From Methanosphaera sp. (GTDB lineage: Archaea > Methanobacteriota > Methanobacteria > Methanobacteriales > Methanobacteriaceae): a stretch of 5,731 nucleotides of DNA. The stretch is from NCBI GenBank assembly GCA_021199865.1, contig JAJQHG010000110.1, positions 1-5,731 on the forward strand, given 5' to 3'. Positions 1-5,623 of the stretch are shown one piece after another (position 1 is the first letter of the stretch; each line of letters opens with the position of its first letter). The notes below the pieces were generated by a model, which was given only the letters and a program-made list of their open reading frames with translations, searched no databases and was not told the origin of the DNA. The translations under genes and the position numbers were made by a program.

Positions 1-60
1 TGTTGTTTTAAACACATGAAACCTACTGATTATATTATAAAAGAAAAATAAAAACGAGTA

Positions 61-375
61 GATAAATATACGATAAACTAATAGAAGTAGAACCATACTA
101 TAGACCTAAAATGGTTACTACACTGTAACAAATGTGTATTGATCATATAATTATCTGAATGTAGGGATACCAAGACGATTCAGGGATAACACAGTATATT
201 CAACAATACCTCGACAAATATTAATCAGAACATATTACAATATAAGTCTAACACTAGTAAAACTGTTAGACTATAATATATATTTCAATAACCTGTAGAA
301 GACCTAAATAAACTAATAACAGATTTGTAAGAACATGATGCAAAATCAACATATTATACATATAAAGGTGATTAG
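61..375 (+). pseudogene. Decayed copy of the 3' end of the zinc-ribbon/CFI-box gene
   Basis: This stretch aligns co-linearly with the 3' part of the intact gene at 376-1395. Over 125-260 against 1141-1276 I count 107 of 136 identical bases with no gap, including an unbroken 21-base match at 172-192 / 1188-1208. Read in the matching frame it still shows RRFRDNT, TIP, TYY and LVK, but the CFI box cysteine codon has become a tyrosine codon (116-118). A TGA (140-142) replaces the glycine of the VYGSY motif, a one-base deletion lies near 110, and a TAG sits at 296-298. The alignment offset drifts from 1014 to 1020, so several small indels have accumulated. The last 31 bases (345-375) match the end of the intact gene at about 21 positions, and the ancestral stop appears as TAG at 373-375. 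Bases 1-60 resemble 1015-1074 only weakly, so the original start lies outside the window or was never duplicated. Confidence 0.85.
271..285 (+). promoter_or_regulatory. Possible TATA box for the zinc-ribbon/CFI-box gene
   Basis: An uninterrupted A/T stretch reading CTATAATATATATTT fits an archaeal TATA element. It would place transcription start near 300-308, leaving a leader of about 70 bases. It lies in the part of the pseudogene that has diverged most from the intact copy. In DNA this AT-rich such strings arise by chance, so support is weak. Confidence 0.25.
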
Positions 376-1395
376 ATGCAGAAGATAACCTGTGAAATGT
401 GTGGAAGTAATAATATAGTAAAAGAAGGTGAATTCTTTGTATGCCAGAACTGTGGAACAAAATATTCTCCAGAAGCTGCAAAAAAGATGTATGATGCAAC
501 AATTAAGATAACTGAACCTGTAAAGATAGATAATAATGAGGAAATCAATAATCTTAATGTACTCCTAGATAGGGCAATTATTAATAAACAATGGACTGAT
601 GTATCTAAATATTCTATAGAGATACTACACAGTGAACCTAATAATTGGAAGGCAATATTCTATAAGGAGTTAGGTGAAGCTTGGAATGCTAAATATTATA
701 ATAGACGAGAATATATTGACTTAATAAATGCTGCAAGGACTGCTGTTGACTTAATAGAACAAGATGATGGTGATCTTAACATAGATGTGATTAAAAATTC
801 ACTTGGAGAACAACTAGTTAATATTGCTCAAAATTCAGTTGATCCTGCACTTAAAAATACACATAATGGACAGGGAATTAAGAATTTATGGACTACTCTT
901 CAAACAGGTATTGAGTTAGAGGAGTATGCTCTAGAATTAGTGAAACCTGAATATTACCTTAATATTTATAAGGATATTGTTAATTATGCTATAGAATTAA
1001 AGGCAGATAGATATTATGGGGAGTATACTGCAAAGCCTAATAGTAATACAAAGGATTTTGCTGAAAATAAGAAGAATTTCTATACTGCTAAGATTCAGGA
1101 GATAGATCCAGAATATAAACCTAATGATGGTTGTTTTATTGCAACAGCAGTTTATGGTTCATATGATTGTCCAGAGGTATGGACACTAAGACGATTCAGG
1201 GATAACACTTTATATCCAACAATACCTGGACAAATATTCATAAAAACATACTACACAATTAGTCCAACTCTAGTAAAATATTTTGGTGATAAGAAATGGT
1301 TTGTTAAATTGTTTAGAAAACCATTGAATTATATTGTTAGTAAATTACAACGTGCTGGTGTTGAGTCTACATGTTATATTGATAAGCATGATTAA
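376..1395 (+). CDS. Zinc-ribbon, TPR-like and CFI-box C-terminal domain protein
   Basis: A 339-aa soluble protein with three recognisable parts. Residues 1-30 form a zinc ribbon with Cys6-x2-Cys9 and Cys23-x2-Cys26. Residues ~65-105 look like TPR-type helices (SIEILHSEPNNWKAIFYK region), and helical sequence continues to ~240. The C-terminus carries the conserved CFIATA box at 253-258, followed by VYGS, P266, the RRFRD block (272-276), G285, TYY (291-293) and SP (296-297), the pattern of proteins named for a 'CFI-box-CTERM' domain. That family has no known activity; a short signature with an invariant Cys suggests a structural or modification role, which is only inference. There is no signal peptide and no clear membrane span, though residues 283-325 are rather hydrophobic. 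The ATG at 376 is set by AAAGGTGAT at 364-372. The downstream membrane-protein gene begins 14 bases after the stop, so the two are probably co-transcribed. A degraded partial copy lies directly upstream. Confidence 0.9.
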   Translation: MQKITCEMCGSNNIVKEGEFFVCQNCGTKYSPEAAKKMYDATIKITEPVKIDNNEEINNLNVLLDRAIINKQWTDVSKYSIEILHSEPNNWKAIFYKELGEAWNAKYYNRREYIDLINAARTAVDLIEQDDGDLNIDVIKNSLGEQLVNIAQNSVDPALKNTHNGQGIKNLWTTLQTGIELEEYALELVKPEYYLNIYKDIVNYAIELKADRYYGEYTAKPNSNTKDFAENKKNFYTAKIQEIDPEYKPNDGCFIATAVYGSYDCPEVWTLRRFRDNTLYPTIPGQIFIKTYYTISPTLVKYFGDKKWFVKLFRKPLNYIVSKLQRAGVESTCYIDKHD

Positions 1396-1397
1396 TT

Positions 1398-1403
1398 AAG
1401 GTG
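1398..1403 (+). promoter_or_regulatory. Ribosome-binding site that selects a TTG start at 1410
   Basis: AAGGTG at 1398-1403 matches the signal in front of the 376 gene (AAAGGTG) and ends six bases before TTG at 1410. The alternative GTG start at 1401 lies inside this signal and has no complementarity upstream of it, so TTG 1410 is the better start. Confidence 0.55.
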
Positions 1404-1409
1404 TTAAAA

Positions 1410-2066
1410 TTGAGAAGTGATAATTTAATTACATTAATAGTATTTATTGTGTATACTATTGTGGCTTTCCTATTGTTTATGGCTAGCCCCTCATTCCTGG
1501 TTTCATACATAATTACTATTATTGGTTTAGTTTCTTGTTTATATATTAATGGCAAAGCTTATGAAAAGAATAATAGTTCCAATTTCAATAGTTATCCTAT
1601 TACTATCCTTACAAGTTCATATATAATTATACAGATGGTTATTAGCTTAATTTGTATGGCTTTATTCTTCATGTTAATCATATCTACTATTATACAGATA
1701 ATAGTGTATGCAATATTTATCATACTTGCTATTAGTCTTCTTAATAGTAAGGATTATATTGAGGAAGTTGAAGCAGAAACTGAGAAAGAGATTAGTTTTC
1801 ATAGGGAATTTTCTAAGAGGTTAACTATTATTTCTAGCAGTACTCATAATAATGATTATAAGAATAGATTAGATGAACTTATTAACTCAGTTAGGTATAC
1901 AAATCCTGTAAGTACATCCCAATCATTATTGATTGAAAATGAATTGTTTGATTTACTAGGTATTCTTGATGAGAGTATTAAAAATAATGATGATGATATG
2001 GTTTATAGGACTATCGAATCATTACAAGATAAAATGAATGAACGTGAAATACTAGTTAGAAAATAA
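1410..2066 (+). CDS. Four-helix membrane protein with cytoplasmic C-terminal tail
   Basis: I do not recognise a named family. Counting from TTG 1410 the protein is 218 aa; the in-frame GTG at 1401 would add three residues (221 aa) but has no ribosome-binding site. Four hydrophobic segments are visible at about residues 6-25, 28-46, 70-91 and 93-111. The loop between helices 2 and 3 is polar and Asn/Ser-rich (KAYEKNNSSNFNS). The remaining ~105 residues are hydrophilic and charged, with an acidic start (EEVEAETEKE) and amphipathic helices that could form a coiled coil or a docking surface. There is no catalytic motif. The gene sits 14 bases behind the zinc-ribbon/CFI-box gene on the same strand with the same style of translation signal, so the two products may work together at the membrane. 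That link rests on position only. Confidence 0.85.
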   Translation: MRSDNLITLIVFIVYTIVAFLLFMASPSFLVSYIITIIGLVSCLYINGKAYEKNNSSNFNSYPITILTSSYIIIQMVISLICMALFFMLIISTIIQIIVYAIFIILAISLLNSKDYIEEVEAETEKEISFHREFSKRLTIISSSTHNNDYKNRLDELINSVRYTNPVSTSQSLLIENELFDLLGILDESIKNNDDDMVYRTIESLQDKMNEREILVRK

Positions 2067-2105
2067 TTTTATCTTACATATTCTCCTATTTCTCTTTCTT
2101 TAGTA
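2067..2105 (+). terminator. T-rich termination tract after the membrane-protein gene
   Basis: Directly after the stop codon the + strand becomes pyrimidine-rich, with repeated runs (TTTTATCTTAC, then TATTTCTCTTTCTTTAG). Archaeal RNA polymerase stops at such T-rich tracts without needing a hairpin, and I see no stem here. The rest of the spacer to 2242 holds only the next promoter. Confidence 0.4.
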
Positions 2106-2180
2106 TATATTGTGTATACATATTTTAAATGTTTATTTAGAATTTATGAGTTTTGTTTAATATTTTTTCTATTAATTAAA

Positions 2181-2193
2181 TTAAAATATATTA
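2181..2193 (+). promoter_or_regulatory. TATA-like promoter of the GlmU-like gene
   Basis: TTAAAATATATTA, preceded by an A-rich stretch that could act as a BRE, lies about 50 bases before the ATG at 2243. Transcription would begin near 2212-2218, giving a ~25-30 base leader that contains the ribosome-binding site TGGTGA (2233-2238). The arrangement is typical for methanogens but the AT background limits certainty. Confidence 0.4.
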
Positions 2194-2242
2194 TTAATGA
2201 TCAACTAATCTAAATAGTAGAGATTAAAATCATGGTGAAATA

Positions 2243-3541
2243 ATGAAAGCGATAATATTAACAGCTGGTGAAGGAACACGGATGCGTCCCTTGACTACGA
2301 CAAGACCAAAAACCATGCTAATTACTGGTGGTAAACCCCTAATCCAATATAACATCGAATCTCTAAGAGATGCTGGAATCAAGGATATAACCCTTGTTGT
2401 TGGTTATAAAAAGGAAGTCTTAGAGGAATACTTTGGTGATGGAAGCCAGTTTGGAGTAAATATTAATTACGCCATGCAGACAAGTCAATTAGGTACTGCT
2501 AATGCTATTAGTAGTGCAAAAGAGTATATTGATGAAAGCTTCATTGTTCTCAATGGAGATATTATTGTTAGTTATGATCTTATAAGAAATCTTATTGAAA
2601 AGTATGCTACAAGAACTAGTAATAATGTTAAATCAGTATTAACACTCATATCTGTGGATGATCCATCAAACTATGGTATTGTGTCCATGGTAAATGATAA
2701 GATTACCCAGATTATAGAAAAACCAGATAAAGATGAAGCTCCAAGTAACCTTGCTAATGCTGGAATATACCTATTTAGTCCAGAAATATTTGATGCTATA
2801 GATAAAACAGAGTTATCCTCACGTGGAGAATATGAAATTACAGATTCACTACAAATTGAGTTAGAAGAGGGTTGGGAGATACTTGGATTAATATCTAATG
2901 AGCCATGGATGGATGTTGGTAGACCATGGGAATTACTTAAATCTAATGCTGATTTCTTAGGTAAAATGGATGAAAGCATTGAGGGTGAAATTGAGGAGAA
3001 TGTTACTATACATGGATCACTACATCTAGGTAAGAATAGTATAATACGTTCTGGTTGTTATATTGAAGGACCAGTATTTATTGGTGATAATTGTGATGTT
3101 GGACCAAATACTTATCTTAGACCTAATGCATGTCTATGTAATGATGTGAATGTTGGTAATGCTGTTGAGATAAAAAATAGTATTATTATGGATGGAACTA
3201 ATGTTAATCATCTCTCCTATGTTGGAGACTCTGTTATTGGTGTAAACTGTAACCTTGGTGCTGGAACAAACCTTGCAAACCTAAGGTTTGATGATGAACA
3301 TGTGCAGGTAAGTGTGAAAGGCGAACGTGTAGATTCAGGTCTTAGAAAGCTTGGTGCTATATTTGGTGATGGTGTAAAAACAGGTATTAATACTAGTGTA
3401 AATCCAGGTGTGAAGATCGGTGATAATTCCTTTATTAATGCTGGTTGTGTAATATATAGAGATATTGATTCACACTCACTAGTATCTACTCATACTAACC
3501 TTATAGTTAAGAGTGCAGATAAGAAGAAGAAGGAAAAATAA
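2243..3541 (+). CDS. glmU: Bifunctional sugar-1-phosphate nucleotidylyltransferase / amino-sugar acetyltransferase (archaeal GlmU type)
   Basis: This 432-aa cytoplasmic enzyme is expected to acetylate glucosamine-1-phosphate with acetyl-CoA and then join the product to UTP, giving UDP-GlcNAc for envelope and glycan synthesis. Residues 1-~230 are the nucleotidyltransferase: AGEGTRMRPLT (8-18), P22-K23, QLGTANA (82-88), LNGD with the likely metal Asp106, EKP (159-161), and WMDVGRPWE with Asp224. Residues ~248-425 are a left-handed beta-helix built from hexapeptide repeats (IEGPVFIGDNCDVGPNTYL and onward), with the acetyltransferase site around NHLSYVGDS (322-330; His323, Tyr326) and GAGTNLANLRFD (339-350; Asn346). 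Length agrees with the archaeal family (about 400-430 aa), characterised in Sulfolobus tokodaii (ST0452) and Methanocaldococcus (MJ1101). The C-terminus ends in a Lys-rich tail (KKKKEK). ATG 2243 follows TGGTGA at four bases. Oddity: positions 352 and 355 are Glu and Gln where, from memory, ST0452 has active-site lysines. A relative using glucose- or galactosamine-phosphates is possible. Confidence 0.93.
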   Translation: MKAIILTAGEGTRMRPLTTTRPKTMLITGGKPLIQYNIESLRDAGIKDITLVVGYKKEVLEEYFGDGSQFGVNINYAMQTSQLGTANAISSAKEYIDESFIVLNGDIIVSYDLIRNLIEKYATRTSNNVKSVLTLISVDDPSNYGIVSMVNDKITQIIEKPDKDEAPSNLANAGIYLFSPEIFDAIDKTELSSRGEYEITDSLQIELEEGWEILGLISNEPWMDVGRPWELLKSNADFLGKMDESIEGEIEENVTIHGSLHLGKNSIIRSGCYIEGPVFIGDNCDVGPNTYLRPNACLCNDVNVGNAVEIKNSIIMDGTNVNHLSYVGDSVIGVNCNLGAGTNLANLRFDDEHVQVSVKGERVDSGLRKLGAIFGDGVKTGINTSVNPGVKIGDNSFINAGCVIYRDIDSHSLVSTHTNLIVKSADKKKKEK

Positions 3542-3576
3542 GTTTTATTAAAACCTAATCTCCCCTTATTTTTTAT
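3542..3576. terminator. Probable bidirectional terminator between convergent genes
   Basis: GTTTT-ATT-AAAAC (3542-3554) is a perfect five-pair palindrome. On the + strand it is followed by TTATTTTTTAT (3567-3576 region); on the - strand it is followed at once by TTATTTTTCC (3541-3532, inside the last codons of the GlmU-like gene). The T-tracts on both sides suit termination of both converging transcripts. The stem is weak, so the T-tracts are probably the active part. Confidence 0.45.
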
Positions 3577-3671
3577 GGATTATATTCTGATATCAACGTT
3601 GTTGTAGTATTATTCTCTGTTATTGTTGTTATATTTCTATTTACACATTCATCAGGGTCAATATTAATGTA

Positions 3672-4169
3672 TTAAACATGTCCTGTGTTACTTCCAGTAT
3701 TATAATCATCCCCATCAAGGTATGTTGATAAGTCCTCCTGACTAAGATTATCCATAATTTCTGTTCCATAGAAGGAGAAGATAAGTGCTATTATTGATAG
3801 TATTACTAGGAATACTGTTGTTGATGATTCACTTCTAGTATCATTATCAATATAGTTATCAGGACCTGTAAAGACCATACTACTATATGGATATAATAAT
3901 TTACATCCCTTCTTTGATAATATATCTATTAATAAACTAGCAGTGTATCCAACAATTGATGCTACCATAACTGTAGGATATACTGGTATGAATGCTATTA
4001 GGGGTAGGTATACTATTAGACTAGTCTTATAGTTTCCTGGTAGAATCATGCTTATCTGACTTGATAGTATACTAAATAGTAGTCCTAATTCTAGGTTAGG
4101 TAATTTGAATGTGTAAGATATTATACAGTATAATATTACTGCTGATAATACTTTGTTTAGATTATTCAT
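3672..4169 (-). CDS. Membrane protein resembling the YdjM-type metal-dependent hydrolase family, active-site residues absent
   Basis: A 165-aa protein with hydrophobic segments at about 7-20, 26-43, 50-83 (probably two spans around IPVYP) and 117-134, then an acidic polar tail (DNLSQEDLSTYLDGDD). The stretch GYTASLLIDILSKKGCKLLY followed by PYS (74-96) resembles the part of YdjM (LexA-binding, membrane-bound predicted hydrolase) that normally reads like GYLSHLLLDLLTPKGVPLLYPF. In that family the metal ligands include the His of 'SHLLLD', an 'LPDxD' motif and an 'HRGxTHS' motif. Here the equivalents appear as TASLLID, SMILPGN and NYKTSL: Asp82 is kept but all histidines are gone, so catalysis is unlikely. 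The resemblance is from memory and moderate. The start at 4169 lies one base past the stop of the preceding 194-aa gene, with only a weak GGTA signal, implying translational coupling. The same frame stays open for 32 codons beyond the TAA. Confidence 0.75.
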   Translation of the reverse strand: MNNLNKVLSAVILYCIISYTFKLPNLELGLLFSILSSQISMILPGNYKTSLIVYLPLIAFIPVYPTVMVASIVGYTASLLIDILSKKGCKLLYPYSSMVFTGPDNYIDNDTRSESSTTVFLVILSIIALIFSFYGTEIMDNLSQEDLSTYLDGDDYNTGSNTGHV

Positions 4170-4170
4170 G

Positions 4171-4755
4171 TTATCGTACCATATATGAGAATGTTCTATA
4201 CATTAGTAGTGTGAACCATAATGTGTTTACAAGGATACTTAGAATACTTAGTTGTAGTCGCATGAATACTAGAAATATTAGTAATGATACTAGTAATAGG
4301 AGTGTGTCTGTTATGTTTGTACTATGAGTTCTGTTATCATAGTATTCTTCTCCATCAATTATGAATTTCTCTAGAAAGTCTTCACTTATAAATTCACGGT
4401 CTGTTCTTATATTAACTATTAATTGGATGTTATCTCTATCTTCTAGTTGTCTATAGTAGTCTAGTTCCCTGTGTATTAATTGTTCAAAGTAGTCTATGTA
4501 TATGTGTAGACTGTCACTGTTTTCTGTTATTTCTTCTATTAGTTGGCTTATGGTCTTATTCTTTGGATCTTTATTGTTGTTTATCTTCTTATATATTAGT
4601 TTAAATGCTTCTTTTCCTCTTCTTGGTGAGATGATATAGGCGGACTTTACTGTTTTATTCCTTTTTTGATAAATTTTTTCTAAGTCTTGTTTGTATAGTA
4701 GTATATTATTATGTTTAGATAGTTGGAGTTCTATTTTATCAGTACTATCTGTCAT
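4171..4755 (-). CDS. Membrane-tailed protein resembling a degenerate AAA-type ATPase
   Basis: A 194-aa protein with a soluble N-terminal part (1-~148) and two C-terminal membrane helices (~150-166 and ~170-187). The soluble part has the order of elements of an AAA/STAND-type NTPase: YIISPRRGKEAF (40-51) stands where Walker A would be (compare PRGSGKTT), LHIYIDYFEQL (83-93) fits Walker B with Asp88 and Glu91, and NIQLIVNIRTDRE (109-121) fits the sensor-1 strand after the RDN turn. Walker A lacks its last glycine spacing and the Ser/Thr after Lys48 is Glu49, so nucleotide binding is doubtful. It is also short for an AAA protein, with no lid or effector domain; the membrane hairpin takes that place. 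It overlaps the end of the preceding 90-aa gene by 11 bases and uses a modest GGAAG signal (4766-4762); the next gene starts one base after its stop. Helical membrane protein of unknown function is the safe alternative. Confidence 0.8.
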   Translation of the reverse strand: MTDSTDKIELQLSKHNNILLYKQDLEKIYQKRNKTVKSAYIISPRRGKEAFKLIYKKINNNKDPKNKTISQLIEEITENSDSLHIYIDYFEQLIHRELDYYRQLEDRDNIQLIVNIRTDREFISEDFLEKFIIDGEEYYDNRTHSTNITDTLLLLVSLLIFLVFMRLQLSILSILVNTLWFTLLMYRTFSYMVR

Positions 4756-5017
4756 TTATTACTTCCAGTTCGTATCGTTTCATGGAGTATTCATTATCTC
4801 GTATCATACCAGTATATTTAATTATGATATGATCACCAACTACCACATCTTCCATTAGTTTATCTAGATGTACACTACCCCATATAGTATAGACCCAACT
4901 ATCTGTCTGTAACTTATATAGCATTGAATCTTTTCCTATATCAGCCTGTTTATCTATAAGTATACCATCAATTTCTGATTCTTCATCCACGTCCCAATTC
5001 TTTGTTTCCAAGTCCAT
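4745..5017 (-). CDS. Small OB-fold-like protein, paralogue B
   Basis: A 90-aa acidic protein, clearly related to the 92-aa product encoded just upstream (roughly 30% identical by eye over the full length). Shared positions are W8, the D/G of EIDGIL, DIG (26-28), LY, IWG (45-47), HLD, the VGD turn, and IIIKYTG (63-69). The pattern 'IWG-x4-LD-x2-hydrophobic-x2-V-x-VGD-x-I-x-I-x-YTG' is the one I associate with small beta-barrel (OB-fold-like) proteins of phages and plasmids that bind single-stranded DNA or related ligands; this is inference from pattern. There is no signal peptide or membrane span. Start ATG 5017 shares its A with the stop of the upstream gene (TAATG) and has a strong GGAGGA site at 5030-5025, seven bases away. 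Its end overlaps the next gene, so production is coupled with the membrane-tailed protein. Confidence 0.85.
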   Translation of the reverse strand: MDLETKNWDVDEESEIDGILIDKQADIGKDSMLYKLQTDSWVYTIWGSVHLDKLMEDVVVGDHIIIKYTGMIRDNEYSMKRYELEVINDR

Positions 5018-5295
5018 TATTTTGTCCTCCGCTCTAAGATATATGTTTTTAGTTCATGTCCACAGGATGTCTTCTTAACTCCTGTATATGTTATTCTAAT
5101 ATAATCATTAAGTTCAACCTCACTAAGCAGGTTATCTAGTTGTGTTTTTCCCCAGATAAGAATCTTCTTATCATCAGGTTGTGTTAATTCATAGAGATTC
5201 TGGTGATATGATCCAACATCTACCTCATGCCTAGTAAGAAATCCCTCAATTTTATCACCAATATCTGGATTCCATGAGTTAGGAGTTATCTCCAC
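5017..5295 (-). CDS. Small OB-fold-like protein, paralogue A, first gene of the operon
   Basis: A 92-aa protein from GTG 5295, paralogous to the next gene. It shows W8, GDKIEGFL (12-19), DVGSY (26-30), LYEL, IWGKTQLD (48-55), VELNDYIRITYTG (60-72) and a final KTYILERR strand. I infer an OB-fold-like beta-barrel as for its neighbour. It is presumably the first gene of the four-gene leftward operon and its stop overlaps the next start by one base. The start is uncertain: GTG 5295 aligns with the paralogue's initiator Met but has no ribosome-binding site nearby, while a near-perfect site lies 48 bases further upstream. The frame is open up to TAA at 5340-5338, offering only an ATT (5334) as a possible earlier start, which would add NIFSNDNNDDKW. 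Four ATGs near here (5318, 5309, 5306, 5299) are all out of frame. Confidence 0.78.
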   Translation of the reverse strand: MEITPNSWNPDIGDKIEGFLTRHEVDVGSYHQNLYELTQPDDKKILIWGKTQLDNLLSEVELNDYIRITYTGVKKTSCGHELKTYILERRTK

Positions 5296-5343
5296 CCATT
5301 TATCATCATTGTTATCATTACTAAAGATATTAATAAATTATCA

Positions 5344-5351
5344 ACCTCCTC
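5344..5351 (-). promoter_or_regulatory. Strong Shine-Dalgarno sequence without a matching canonical start
   Basis: Read on the - strand, 5351-5344 is GAGGAGGT, the strongest ribosome-binding site in the window. At the usual 5-10 base distance there is no ATG, GTG or usable TTG; the only in-frame candidate for the 92-aa protein is ATT at 5334, nine bases away. The TTG that overlaps the site (5344-5342) meets a stop after three more codons. Confidence 0.65.
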
Positions 5352-5391
5352 TAAATTAATTAATATAATTTATATCTGAAGCTTAGAAATT

Positions 5392-5408
5392 CCATTATAA
5401 TTATATGC
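5392..5408 (-). promoter_or_regulatory. Possible TATA box for the leftward operon
   Basis: On the - strand this reads GCATATAATTATAATGG, which would place the transcription start near 5370 and leave ~20 bases before the strong ribosome-binding site. A second A/T box at 5376-5368 (ATATAAATT) is too close to the site to give a leader. Chance AT composition is a real alternative. Confidence 0.3.
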
Positions 5409-5600
5409 AATATGTCTAGAAAAAATAGATTCTATTAAGTAGATCAAACCATTAAAACATGAAAAATGATAAGTTAATACTTAGGATATGATACATCTTA
5501 AGATTAAAACTAGAAATATAGACTAAATAACATTTAAGTACCTATAAATTACATGAACAGTAGAATAAGAAATAAAAATATAGTTAACTTAATAGAATGT

Positions 5601-5623
5601 TTAAATATTAAATATTAAATAAA
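5601..5623. repeat. Short AT-rich tandem/palindromic repeat
   Basis: AAATATT occurs twice in tandem (5603-5609 and 5610-5616) and a third partial unit follows, within TTAAATATTAAATATTAAAT. Most of it is its own reverse complement. It is short and may be chance in this AT background. Confidence 0.4.

Noticed and set aside
266..502. Open frame of 78 codons on the - strand
   Set aside because: It runs over the pseudogene and the zinc ribbon codons of the real gene, has low-complexity His/Leu/Tyr content and no ribosome-binding site.
1367..1555. Open frame of 62 codons on the - strand
   Set aside because: Antisense to the end of the CFI-box gene and the first helices of the membrane protein; no start signal.
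2671..2979. Open frame of 102 codons on the - strand
   Set aside because: Entirely antisense to the conserved nucleotidyltransferase domain of the GlmU-like gene; its sequence is a mirror of that coding frame.
4109..4327. Open frame of 72 codons on the + strand
   Set aside because: Antisense to the junction of the two membrane-protein genes, whose 1-base coupling supports the - strand reading.
5286..5318. Ten-codon leader peptide ORF (ATG 5318 to TAA) overlapping the GTG start
   Set aside because: The strong ribosome-binding site is 25 bases away from this ATG, too far, and the peptide shows no attenuation-type codon run; the ATGs are likely chance in an Asn/Asp-coding AT-rich stretch.
5415..5440. 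Small hairpin AATAG-ATT-CTATT in the right-hand non-coding region
   Set aside because: Five weak A/T-rich pairs in AT-rich DNA with no T-tract or adjacent gene end; not distinguishable from chance.
5601..5623. Possible replication origin or CRISPR-like repeat
   Set aside because: Only two to three 7-base AT units, no spacers, no origin-box motifs and no initiator gene nearby.
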